From: Edaphochlamys debaryana
Lineage: Eukaryota > Chlorophyta > Chlorophyceae > Chlamydomonadales
Assembly: GCA_016858145.1 (NCBI GenBank)
Contig: JAEHOE010000058.1
Coordinates: 186,001-250,000 of the forward strand
DNA length: 64,000 bases
Direction of reading: 5' to 3'
Shown: piece after piece, positions 31,823-42,205 of the stretch
Layout of the letters: every line of letters starts with the position of its first letter
Position numbering within the stretch: position 1 is the first letter of the stretch
The notes under the pieces: generated by a model
The model's input: only the letters and a program-made list of their open reading frames with translations
What the model was told of the DNA's origin: nothing
Database searches by the model: none
Translations under genes and position numbers: made by a program

Positions 31823-34800
31823 TTACGACGCGGTGGTGGAGGCGTACAATAAGGAGAGGACTAGAACAGCAAGAACGACCCCCGCAATCCACTTAGCGAC
31901 CGACGCCATGACGCGCAGGTGGTCGCGGCGCCAGTTGTTGCCGAACAAGGCACGCGACACCGCCTCACCGGCCTCCGGCGCCAGCTCCACCAGCCGCTCG
32001 TACCAAGAGGCCTTGCGCATCTTCTTGGCGACGACCGTGGTGGCGGCGGCCGCCACGCGCGAGGTCGCGGCGGGGACCTTGCTGCGGGCCGCGCGGGCCG
32101 TGACAGCCGGGGCGGAGGCGGCGGCAGCGGGCGCCGAGCGGTGGGCGGCCTGGAGCTCAGACCCATCGTCGGAGCCGGGGCCAGGCGTGGCCAGGGCGGC
32201 CGCTGCCGCAGCCGCGGCTGCCTGCTGCTGCTGTGTGGCCCGGGCCTTCTCCTTCTTCGAAGGCTTCTTGGCCCCGGCCCCACCAGCCGCCCCGACCTTC
32301 CGCTGCGCCGCCGGCACGCCGGCCACCGCCGCGGCGCTGGTGCTGGCCGCCCCGCTGCCGCCAGCAGGCTCCGCCGGCTGCGGGAGCGCGGGCGTCGTCA
32401 GCGCCAGCTCCTCGCTCCAGCCGCTGTGCCCCGTGCCGTCCACGCCCACGGCCCGCACGCGCACGCCGTACTGGCAGCCGGGCACCAGCCCCTCAAGGCG
32501 GGCGTCGCAACGCCGGCCCGTCAGGTTGAGCTTCACCACGCCGCCGTTGGGCGCCCAGGCCGCATCTGACCCGGGCTTGGGCGTGGCCGACACCTCGTAC
32601 CCCAGCACGCCCGCCTGCGCCGCGCCCGCCGCCGGCTCCATCCAGGACACCGACGCCGCTGCCCACGTGGGCCCCGCTGACGTGGAGGCAGCCGCCGCCG
32701 CTGCGGCTGGCGTACCGTCGGCGGAGGGCGAGGCGAGCTCCGTCTCGCCGACCAGCTCCAGCTCCGTGGGCGAGAGCGGCGGGAGCAGCATCGTGGTGAC
32801 GGAGTCGGGCTCGCTCCAGGGCCCCTGCCCGGCGGAGTTGAGCGCGGCCACACGCATGTGGTACTGCGTCGCGGCCTGCAGCCCCGTTACCTTGGCGGCC
32901 GCCTCGATGCCGCTGTACGCCTGGCTCCACGCCCCGCCGTCGGCCTCCGCGACCTCCAGCACGTACGACGTCACGTGTGAGCCGTAGGAGTGCTCCGGCT
33001 CGTCCCACCGCACGCGGAAGCCGCTCGACGTGCGCCCCGACGCCGAGGGCTTGCCCGGAGCCGAGGGAGGCGCGGGAAGCGTCACGGCGCTGACAGGCGC
33101 CGAGTACGGCCCGCTACCGCACAGGTTGGCTGCGCGGACGCGGAACTGGTAGGCACGGCCGGGCGCGAGCCCGTCCGCAGAGCAAGAGCACACCGGGCCC
33201 GTGAACAGGTGCGTCCAGGAGGGCGCTGCCGCGCTGGGCTTACCGCCGCCGCCACCCCGCGCCGAGCCGCTGGCAGCCGCCGTAGACACGGGTGCCATGT
33301 CCACCGTGTACGACAGTACGGGAGACCCGTAGTCCCGCTCCGGCGGACCCCACGTGAGCAGCACCTGGCAGCTTGAGGGCGCCTGGGCTGTGAGGGCCAG
33401 CGGCGCCGTCGGCGCGGCGTGGCCGGTGATGGCTGCGGTGGCCGGGGACCAGGGGCTGGGCCCCACGTCGTTGTGCGCACACATGCGGAAGGCGTAGGCG
33501 GTGTAGGGCTCGAGGCCGCGAACCTCGCAGCCGGGGAGCTGGCCCCGGTACGCGAGCTTGAACGGCAGGCTGGCCACCAGGCGCGGGTCCGTGATGACTC
33601 CCGCCTGCCCCGGCTGCCCCAGCGGCATGTTGGGCATCGCTGGGATGGGTGCCACCTCGACCGTGAAGTGCGTGACAGGCGCGCCCTGCCCTGGCGGCAC
33701 GGCCCAGCTCAGCACGGCCGCTGTGGACGCCACGCCGTTCACCAAGGGCGGGGCCGGGGTGACGGGCACTGCGGCCGTGGTCGTGCCCGCCACCCAGTCC
33801 GTCCACGGGCTCGCCCCCTGCCCGTTCACCGCTTGCACCCGGAAGATGTACCGGCAGCCCGGCTGCAGGTTCCGCAGCTCCGCACCCACGGTCTCCCCGG
33901 CGTACACCGCAAGCGGCGTGTGGGCAGGGCACAGCGTGGGGCGCGGCGCGGCAGCGGGCGCCGCAGCCCCCGGCGGAGGCGGAGGCGGCGGGGGCGGGGG
34001 CGGCGGTGCGCCGGGGTAGGGCTGCGTACCTGACGGCGGTGGGGGCGGGGCAGGCGCGAGGCCCGCGGCCCCGTGCGCATGCGGGCAGCGCCCGCACATG
34101 CAGTCCGCCGACGCCATCTCCATCCGGTACATGTGTACCTTGGAGCCGCCGTCGTGCCGGGGCGGGGCCCACGTGATCACTATCGTGGTGGGCGTGCAGG
34201 CGCCCGGCAGCAGCGAGAGCGGCACCTCCGGGGCGTCTGCGGCCGTGGTGAGGTCAACGGGGATCGCCCACTGGCCCCAGCCCGCCGAGTTCCGCGCCCG
34301 CACGCGCACTCGGTACGCGCAGCCCGGGCGCAGCGAGTTGATGGTGCACGCGTGCGCCTCCCCGTCGAAGATCTTCAGCCAGTCGCTGCCCATGCAGGCA
34401 GTGGCGGCGCGAGACTTGGCCTGCAGCTCCACCTGGTGAGGTGCAGCGGGGGTGGAGGGGTGCAGCGTCAAGACAGCTGTACAACAGCCTCACTGCGGCT
34501 GCAATGGGCAACCCCCAAGACCCCATGGGCGCATCAATTCCTGCGGTCGAAGGCACTAGTTGGCCAGGCCATAGCCCTTGCCGTCATCATGTTGTTTGGG
34601 CCCCACACACCAGGAATCCTGACCACAGCCCTTCGCCTGCTCTCCTTCACTTCGAGCTCTGCCAGTTTGTGCTAAGCGCCACGGTCAGCAGCGAAACCAC
34701 GACGCTTGCCGCCTGCCCGTGTCCCTGCCCTGGCCGTTGGCACCGCCTTCTCACCTCGAACGCTGCCACCCGGCTGCCCCCATCCTCATCCGGCGCCCGC

Positions 34801-36868
34801 CAGGCCAGCGTTGCCGAGGTGCGCCCCGCCGACACCACCTGCAGCGACTGCGGGCTGTCCGGCGGTGCGGAGCCGGTCGATAGAGACGTGGTGGCGCTCC
34901 ACATGCTCTTGCCCTCGTCGTTGTCCGCCCGAAGGCGGAAGCGGTACACAGTCCCGGGGCGCAGCTGCTTGACTGTGAAGCTGGTGTTGGGCCCCGCGTA
35001 GACGTGGCTGAAGTCGCCCCCTGCCCCGTCGTCCCGCTCCAGGCAGTAGCAGATGATGGGCGAGCCGTGATCCGCGGGCGGCACCCACTGCAGCGTTAGC
35101 GTCGACTGCAGGGGCAGCAACGACGTACGCGTGGCGTTAGCGCCAGACCTGGCACAGCATTGCTCGCAGCTATGGCCAGATTATTGCATGCCTCGGCTGG
35201 CCCTTGGGTGTCCTCTCACACGCTCTGCCACGGAAGGCCAGCACACTCTCTGCCCTGCCCTTCCCATTTCCTGCTTTCTCCGTCTCTTTAACCCTGCAGC
35301 CCCGCCACGCACCGACGAGGCCGTCTGGACTGAGGGAGGCTCCGGCGCAGCAGGCACGGTGGCCTGCGTCGTGTAGGCGCTGACCAGGCTGAATGGCCCC
35401 TCGCCCAGAGGGTTGATTGCCTGCGCCGCGTAAAGCGCATGGCCGTGAGTACACCCCGCAATGCCCGAGCCAGCAGACCAAGACCCTTGCCGAGCACGCA
35501 AGCGCTTGGGTGCAAGCAGGTGCAGGTGCATTCAGGTGCGGCGCACCTGCACGCGGCTGGTGTAGCGCATGCCCGGCTGCAGTTTGGCCACCCTGTAGCT
35601 CCGCTCCGGGCCCCGGTACACCTCCACATAGCCCTGCGACAGTGCAAGCAGGCAGCCGATCAAGCAGTCAGCAATTGCCACCTCGAACGCAGCCGCCTGA
35701 TGCCCTGTGCCCGTGCATGACCGCACACGTGCTCGAAGATTCCGCGGGCGGAGCCGATCACCGCTTCGGAACGGGACTTGTACAGGCCGTCAGCAACTGC
35801 ACCTCCTCCCTACACCCCCGTTGTGCAACACCCCACCAGCCGGGTGATCCGGCAAGCTGAGGCTCAGGCGTGAGCCCCCTCCGCTTGTCAGCCCTGTCGC
35901 AGAGACCTACAAGGCACCTGCACGCGTGCCCTGTGCCCTAGTTCCCGCAACCTCACCTGGCTCCCGACCTGGTCGTCCATCCCCATAGGCGCCGGGCTGA
36001 CTTGGAGCACATAGGTCAGCTCGTACAAGCCACCGGGGTCCTCCGGTGTGCCCCACTTCAGCTGCAAGGGTAAAAGGGGGTGTTGAAGCCCAAGAACAGG
36101 CAGCGGCGGTCGTCGCTTCTCCGTGGGTCGCACCGCACCTTGAGCGCGTTCCGGGCTCGCTGAGCCAGGGCTGGCGGCTGAATCGCTGAGGGGACAGATG
36201 CTGGCGTGTTGAAGTAAACGTGCTCCGCGCTCGATACGCGCACGTCGACAGACGGCTCAGCATTCTCATCCCCAGCCTCCACGGAAGCGGTCAGCCTCAC
36301 TGCATACCGGCGGCCGGACTTCAGCTCTCCGACCTGCAACAGTGCATCACCTCGTTGGGTCACAGCTGTGGCAAGCAAAACGACGGCTGGGCGGCGATCA
36401 GTTTGAGCGCGAGAGTGAGCCGACCAACCTGCGAGCGGAGCTCCCCGCCTTTGTAGACTAAAAGCCAGTTGTTCGCAAGCACGTTGTCGCTGCTCTCGAG
36501 CTGCGACAGGCGGAACGAAAGCATTGTGCAACGGGCTCGGGGCGAAGCGCTGCAGGTTGCGCGCTTGGACCCACCTGTTGCAGTTCCACCGTGTACGAGG
36601 CTATGAGACCTGACGGAACCTTGCTCAGCGGGGCCCACGAGAAGGACGCTCCGTGGCAGGATGCGCCCTCCACGGAAATCGGTCCGGAGCTCAGCTCCAC
36701 GACCTCTCGCTCCGGCTCCGAGGTGGTGCTAGGGGTAGGGGTGGCGCTGGTCATCTGGTCTAACACGCCCTCCGCGCTGCCTGGCCCGGGCCGCTTCTCG
36801 AACAGCGGCCTGTCAATGCTCTCGACCAGGTGGACCACGCCCAGCCGGGGCATGGTGACCGAAGCCAT
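31823..36868 (-). CDS. FNDC3-like fibronectin type III protein with C-terminal membrane anchor
   Basis: Eight exons in phase: 36868-36575, 36500-36429, 36333-36139, 36061-35957, 35633-35547, 35420-35313, 35105-34755, 34432-31823. The product is 1273 aa. At least eight fibronectin type III modules are recognisable from repeated L-x-P-G/W...Y-x-F/V-R-V-x-A-x-N...G-x-G-P-W/F-S patterns. Examples are LQPGMRYTSRVQAINPLGEG, LRPGCAYRVRVRARNSAGWG and LQPGCRYIFRVQAVNGQGAS. Most of the array lies in the 2.6-kb last exon. A Pro-rich insert (about 34010-33950) interrupts one module. The C-terminus is basic and then hydrophobic (WIAGVVLAVLVLSLLYA), predicting a tail anchor, as in animal FNDC3A/B. The function of algal members is not established. 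The 5' end (promoter and exon 1) is duplicated in inverted orientation at 39789-40506. Confidence 0.87.
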
Positions 36869-37319
36869 CAGGGCAAGTCTACAGGTACATGGTTCGGGGG
36901 GAACAGTGGGCGGGGTGGACGGGGCGGGGTCGCAACACCACCGCCGAACACCTCCGCGCGCATCGGTCTACGGAACAGGGGCCGCTTCCAACCGCCCCCC
37001 CAAAGAGTGGATGTCCCGGTCCGCTGTCTGCTGCAACGTAGACAGCGCTCAGACGAGCTCATGGAACGAAGGCTGAAAGCCAGGCAGACGCGCAGTGCGT
37101 CGGACCCTCTCAGTCATGCCTGGTTCTGCACTTGACGACTGCACGCTCAGCTGAGCCCCCGCAATCCTGGCTGCTAGATGTGCTGTCCCCAGCCGCCGGT
37201 TACGAGGAGAACGACGGCTGTCCGTAAGAGCACCATGTCGCACCTTCGGCACCGGACGCCTTCCGTGGCTGCGACGACCATCTGGCGACGCCACGTCAAC
37301 CACACGCGTGTGTGCTGCT
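36609..37319 (-). repeat. Source copy of the inverted duplication (FNDC3-like promoter + exon 1)
   Basis: This 711-bp block is repeated in opposite orientation at 39789-40506 with only scattered substitutions. It contains 451 bp upstream of the start codon and all but the last 12 codons or so of exon 1. Confidence 0.92.
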
Positions 37320-38764
37320 TGGCGAGTTTCGGGGTGCGGGCCCGGTGGGGCAGCTGGCAGTCGGGGAGCTCGCGGCCCTCGCGGGGACCTCGTTTGGCGG
37401 CTCTGCTTCACAAGCTGCCCACCACGTCACGGTAGGATGCGTTGTGGTGCAGGTGGGTCTGTGTCGCGAGGTGGACGCACGCACGGGCTGCACGCGCCAC
37501 TCCCCGCCCGTTCCCCTTCGCTCGCTTCTCAGCTTCCCCGGGGGCTCGGGGGCAGCCCCGCAGCTTCGGGGAGCTCCACAATGCTGCTGCCTGTCTCTAG
37601 TATGCTTCGTACGTCCATATAACCCATCAGGCTGCTTATTGAGCAACTCGGCTTCTGGCACGCGATAACCCACAACATCCCCAAATCCACCAGCCGCCCT
37701 TCCGCCGGCCCTCGCCGGCGGGCCTAGACACAATCGCCTCACCCACAGCTCTGCAGCGCTCGGATTCTGCTTCGAAGATGTCTGGCCAGGAGGGGCCAGG
37801 ATGCTCTGAAGCAGCGATGTCAGGACGGCATGTTGCCGGGGGTGGAAATGGCAAGGAGACGCAAGGAGCTGTGCCGGGACGTCCGGGAGGCGCTCCTCGA
37901 CTGCCTGCATAGACCACCCCGTTCTGCACCATTGACACATTCCAGCAGCACACCAATTGCAAGCCCGGACGCCTGAGGCGCCATGACTCCACAACGCCCT
38001 TGCCGGTAAGGCCCCGTCAGGTGTAGCAGACACGCTCCTCGCCTCAAGGATACGGAGGCGATGACGCACGAGGAGGCCCCCCAAGCGCTTCGCTTCATTG
38101 ATGTCTTCTACCCTCCCATGTTATCCCTGAGGCCCACGAGCTCTTGCCGTGACTAGCCCGCACTAGCCTTGCATGTGGGAGGGACGGAGGGTGTCAGGTC
38201 AAGGCAGTTTGTGCAGCCATCGGCATCTGATCGCGGCCTAGGTGGACGCGTAGAGAGGCGTGGAACAAGGCCAGGCAGGGGGCCCTGAACTTACCTCTGG
38301 GACCCCGCACTGCCTGCCTGCACTGCTCCACACACGAAGGAGAATCTTCATCCTCTGGACTGCGTCCCCCTTCCTCCGTGACACGCCCCACATCCTCCAA
38401 CCCCAAGGTGTCAGTCACATTGTGGCCTGGTCTGGGGGCCGAGCGCCACCTAGGGTGACTACATGCAGGCTCTTTGTGGAGCTCCGTCTGAGGGGATTCT
38501 GTCGGGCGGGGGCTATTGGAGGCAGGTGCTCACGCTGGGGCAGGTAACTGTTGAAGGGGTCAGCCGGGAAGGCCCTGCGTGCCGATGCGCTCGGCACGGT
38601 CTTCTGCCTTTGACTTGCGTTGAGACTCTGCATCCCGTACTCCCTTGCACTCCCCAAGTACAAGCTCTGCTCAGTACACCGACACAAGCCTCTGCATAAG
38701 CGCCTGCTCATAAGCAAGAAGATTTCTGCCTTACTTCCGCTTATTTGCTTTATCGCTGACCGCA
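36869..38764. other. Divergent intergenic region between FNDC3-like gene and the 60-aa gene
   Basis: Promoter-side DNA for both genes. The part up to about 37319 is retained in the inverted copy at 39789-40506. A roughly 40-bp stretch at 38077-38120 matches the interior of the hAT element at 50713-50755. No coding frame is supported. Confidence 0.5.
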
Positions 38765-39525
38765 ATGGCCGATAACGCGCAACCAGCCCCAGGTGGGCCA
38801 CTTCGGGACTTTGCGGTGGATGCCACGTATCAGGCCCGGTCGTCGACATCAAATGTCCGCTTTAGCTTTCTCGGTTTGCGACATCGACTAGCGCAGCTGT
38901 GTTGCGCGGGTGTCGTCTGTTACCATCGATGACCTCCAACCACGCTGACAGGCCTGTGTTGCATCCTCTGCACTTTGCCTCACTGGTCGTCCTGCCCTCC
39001 TGCAGCCAAGATCGCGTCATTTAAGCGAAACATGTCTCTCCAGGTGTCGAACCCAACCACGGACGTGGTGAGAGCCGGTGGCGCGGTCGGCTCTGGACCC
39101 TCGCACCCTCCCCTCCCCCGGTCGGCCCCCTCTTGGCTTCTACGTGCCCCTTAGCCAGGGGTGACGTGCCCGCCGCCCTGGCCGATGCCCGACGACCCGC
39201 AGTAGCCACCGTCCACGCACGCGCGGCCCCGCATTGACCACCCGCTTTTCCCACACACGCGCAGCTCGCCGCCGAGCCAGAGCCTGAGGTGGACGTGGCG
39301 CCCACCCCGACCCTAGACCAAGTTGACGCCGCCTTCGGGAAAGAGCTGGAGGGTAAGGTCATCCAGGGCTTACCGGGGCTTGAATTTCCCCCTGCCTGAC
39401 TGCCTCCTTCGTGGGCTCACTTCGCAAAAGCCCTTCCATTCCTCTCCACGCCCGCTTTGACGGCCGCGAACACCCCATCCTCTGCGACCCCTGCAGCTAT
39501 GCAGAAGGAGGGAGCGACCAAGTGA
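38765..39525 (+). CDS. Small four-exon gene, 60-aa acidic/charged protein of unknown function
   Basis: Four exons in perfect phase: 38765-38792, 39006-39043, 39265-39352, 39497-39525. All introns are GT-AG. The protein starts MADNAQPAPAKIASFKRNMS, has an acidic Pro-rich middle (AAEPEPEVDVAPTPTLDQVD) and ends AAFGKELEAMQKEGATK. No signal peptide or membrane segment. Support for reality: consistent phases across three introns; a TGTAA polyadenylation signal 206 nt after the stop (39731-39735); and a partial paralogue at 41.4-41.75 kb whose exon differences are all synonymous (TCA/TCC, TTT/TTC, CGA/AGA in exon 2; CCA/CCT in exon 3). I do not recognise the family. Coding length is 183 nt, and no exon exceeds 88 nt, so automatic annotation could easily miss it. 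Confidence 0.68.
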
Positions 39526-39730
39526 GGCGCTGGGCAGCATGGTGGACGCACGGAGGGGCTGCTTTCGTCCACGGGGGGCGCAGCGGACCTGGCAATGGAT
39601 GGCATTTTGGCTACGTGCTTTACGGGGGAGGTGGAAGGGGGGGCGCGGCGGGATCATTCAGGCCGGGGCGCCGTGCTGATGTGGGGTATGCAGAATTGCA
39701 TGACGCTGTCGGGGGATGGTGGGTACCGTA

Positions 39731-39735
39731 TGTAA
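39731..39735 (+). terminator. TGTAA polyadenylation signal of the 60-aa gene
   Basis: Chlorophyte-type TGTAA on the coding strand, 206 nt after the stop codon. It lies just before the inverted FNDC3-like fragment begins at 39789. Confidence 0.5.
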
Positions 39736-39788
39736 CAGTTTATAACGTCCTTGATTGGCAACCTCATGGCCTGTGGTGCGCACTGCCC

Positions 39789-40506
39789 AGCAGCACACAC
39801 GCGTGTGGTTGACGTGGCGTCGCCAGATGGTCGTCGCAGCCACGGAAGGCGTCCGGTGCCGAAGGTGCGACATGGTGCTCTTACGGACAGCCGTCGTTCT
39901 CCTCGTAACCGGCGGCTGGGGACAGCACATCTAGCAGCCAGGATTGCGGGGGCTCAGCTGAGCGTGCAGTCGTCAAGTGCAGAACCAGGCATGACTGAGA
40001 GGGTCCGACGCACTGCGCGTCTGCCTGGCTTTCAGCCTTCGTTCCAGGAGCTCGTCTGAGCGCTGTCTACGTTGCAGCAGACAGCGGACCGGGACATCCA
40101 CTCTTTGGGGGGGCGGTTGGAAGCGGCCCCTGTTCCGTAGACCAATGCGCGCGGAGGTGTTCGGCGGTGGTGTTGCGACCCCGCCCCGTCCACCCCGCCC
40201 ACTGTTCCCCCCGAACCATGTACCCGTAGACTTGCCCTGATGGCTTCGGTCACCATGCCCCGGCTGAGCGCGGTCCACCTGGTCGAGAGCATTGACAGGC
40301 CGCTGTTCGAGAAGCGGCCCGGGCCAGGCAGCGCGGAGGGCGTGTTAGACCAGATGACCAGCGCCACCCCTACCCCTAGCACCACCTCGGAGCCGGAGCG
40401 AGCGGTCGTGGAGCTGAGCTCCGGACCGATTTCCGTGGAGGGCGCATCCTGCCACGGAGCGTCCTTCTCGTGGGCCCCGCTGGCCGCTGAGCAAGGTTCC
40501 GTCAGG
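39789..40506 (+). pseudogene. Inverted copy of FNDC3-like promoter and first exon (truncated)
   Basis: Reverse-complement match to 36609-37319. The ATG at 40240 opens the same protein start (MASVTMPRLSAVHLVESIDR; the parent has LGVV in place of LSAV) and stays open through exon 1. A 7-bp local duplication near 40485 (GCTGGCCGCTGAG against GCTGAG) shifts the frame, and homology ends at about 40506 before the exon 1 donor. None of the fibronectin-III array follows. It may still be transcribed, because 450 bp of upstream sequence is retained. Confidence 0.85.
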
Positions 40507-41028
40507 CAGCGTGGTCTACACCCTGCCCGCTAGCTGCTATGGTTGTTTGGCGGGCCTTGGCCCCCTGCAAGGGCTGCAACAGAGCGCCTTGCGTCAGCCT
40601 TTTACTCTTCACCCATGCCTTTATCCTTTCCTTTCCCTATTCCTTTGCCTGTTCGGTTGGCTTGGTATCTGGTGCCTGGGCTGTTGCATGCCTGACGGTG
40701 GCTGAACTTCGATCCTGCTACACGGGCCCCTGTTGTCAGGGTTCCCCGCGCCTCTGCACCCCCTTGCATCGCAGGGCTGCGGATAGTTGCCGACCAGTGC
40801 AATCGTCGCACTTTGCTGGCCTGCTTTTCGCTTTACTCGTCCCCCGTGTCTCCTTTCCCCCTTGCATCGTGTGCATCCGAATGTAAAAGAAAGCCCCCGT
40901 CCCCGCACTCCCTGGTCCCTGCCCTCGACTGCATGGCTCGTCCTCACCGCCAGCCGTCCCCGCAGCTCCCCTGGCCTCTTCATCGTGCTCTTCCACCTTG
41001 CAGCATCACCGGTCTGCAGCAGCTTGTG

Positions 41029-41752
41029 CAGCTGTGTTGCGCGGGTGTCAACTGTACCGTTGATGACCTCCAACCAGGTGGCCGCTGACTGACCTGTGTT
41101 GCAAGGGGGCGGACATAAGGTTCTTTGAGGGTGAGGGCTGGATGAAGTACGGGTTCTGACGGGGGTGCGGTAGGGTGTCCGTGTAACAGGGCCAACTGCG
41201 GTCTATGGCCTGGATAGCCAGGCGGGGACAAGCCCCAGGGTGGCGCCCCCCTAGCAATGGTTCAACGACCTACAGTTGGCTGTTGCTAGGGTGGTGCTGG
41301 TATGGGAGGGCCATACCCGGTAGGTGGCGCTACACGCTTAACCTCTCTCAGCCTCGGCTCGGAGCTGGTTCCTATTGTAACATCGCATCCTGTGTTGCAT
41401 CCTCTGCACTTTTCCTCACTGGTCCTCCTGCCCTCCTGCAGCCAAGATCGCGTCCTTCAAGAGAAACATGTCTCTCCAGGTGTCGAACCCAACCACGGAC
41501 GTGGTGAGAGCCGGTGGCGCGGTCGGCTCTGGACCCTCGCACCCTCCCCTCCCCCGGACCCCGGTTACCCCCATCTTGGCTTCTACGTGCCCCTCAGCCA
41601 GGGGTGACGTGCCCCCCGCCCTGGCCGATGCCAGACGACCCGCAGCAGCCACCGTCCACGCACGCGCGGCCCCGCACTGACCACCCGCTTTTCCCACACA
41701 CGCGCAGCTCGCCGCCGAGCCTGAGCCTGAGGTGGACGTGGCGCCCACCCCA
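41029..41752 (+). pseudogene. Partial direct copy of the 60-aa gene (intron 1 to mid exon 3)
   Basis: 41029-41103 and 41389-41752 match 38892-39305. They cover the 3' part of intron 1, exon 2, intron 2 and the first 48 nt or so of exon 3, then stop abruptly at ...VAPTP. Exon 1, the rest of exon 3 and exon 4 are missing. The copy is split by a 285-bp insertion (41104-41388). Splice sites flanking exon 2 are intact. Confidence 0.85.
41104..41388 (+). mobile_element. 285-bp insertion with 11-bp target-site duplication, probable 5'-truncated retrocopy
   Basis: Flanked by the direct repeat CCTGTGTTGCA at 41093-41103 and 41389-41399. The paralogous site near 38951-38965 carries a single copy, so it acts as the empty site. 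The insert starts inside a frame reading KGADIRFFEGEGWMKYGF and then TGA (41157-41159), homologous to 13457-13519 (-). It has a TGTAA at 41182-41186 and another at 41376-41380, exactly 8 nt before its 3' end. A 3'-terminal mRNA fragment ending just after a polyadenylation signal fits reverse transcription with 5' truncation. There is no poly(A) tail, and no terminal inverted repeats are seen. Confidence 0.6.
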
Positions 41753-41846
41753 AGCTGGTGCCGGGGCGGGGGCCAAAACCCAGGGCCAACTTACAGCTGA
41801 GGACCGCAATCCATCGAGAACTTCGGACCAACCGATTGCGTTCTTC

Positions 41847-41851
41847 TTACA
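41847..41851 (-). terminator. Candidate TGTAA polyadenylation signal (At5g03900-like gene)
   Basis: First coding-strand TGTAA downstream of the stop at 42206. It implies a 3' UTR of about 360-370 nt. Confidence 0.45.
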
Positions 41852-42205
41852 GACGGTTATCGCGGTTGCGGACACTGGCATGCATCCGGAGGCCCAGGCA
41901 TCCCACTGGTGGGCCGAACGAAACCTCAGCCAAGCCTGGCTGCCTGCTCTTCGTTGCCATCTCTCATCACGCGCTAGCACCGCTTCTGTCCCCTCATCTC
42001 CTCGCAGAGGGTCTAAGCCATGTGCATGCTCATTTGGGTCATACATACATCTTCCACAGTACACCCCAACTATTTAGGTACTGTGTAATGCCACCTAGAC
42101 TGACCGCTATTCTTCATTGCTTTTCCCCTACCTAACCTGCAACACCCCCTACCTAACCTGCAACCCCTTCATCCTCCCTGCCCTCCTACGCCCACACCCT
42201 TGCAC

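Noticed and set aside
41104..41388. tRNA-derived SINE
   Set aside because: A GGTTCAACGACC stretch resembles a B box, but no A box at the right spacing and no repeated 3' tail were found. The coding-tail homology and the TGTAA at the 3' end fit a retrocopy better.
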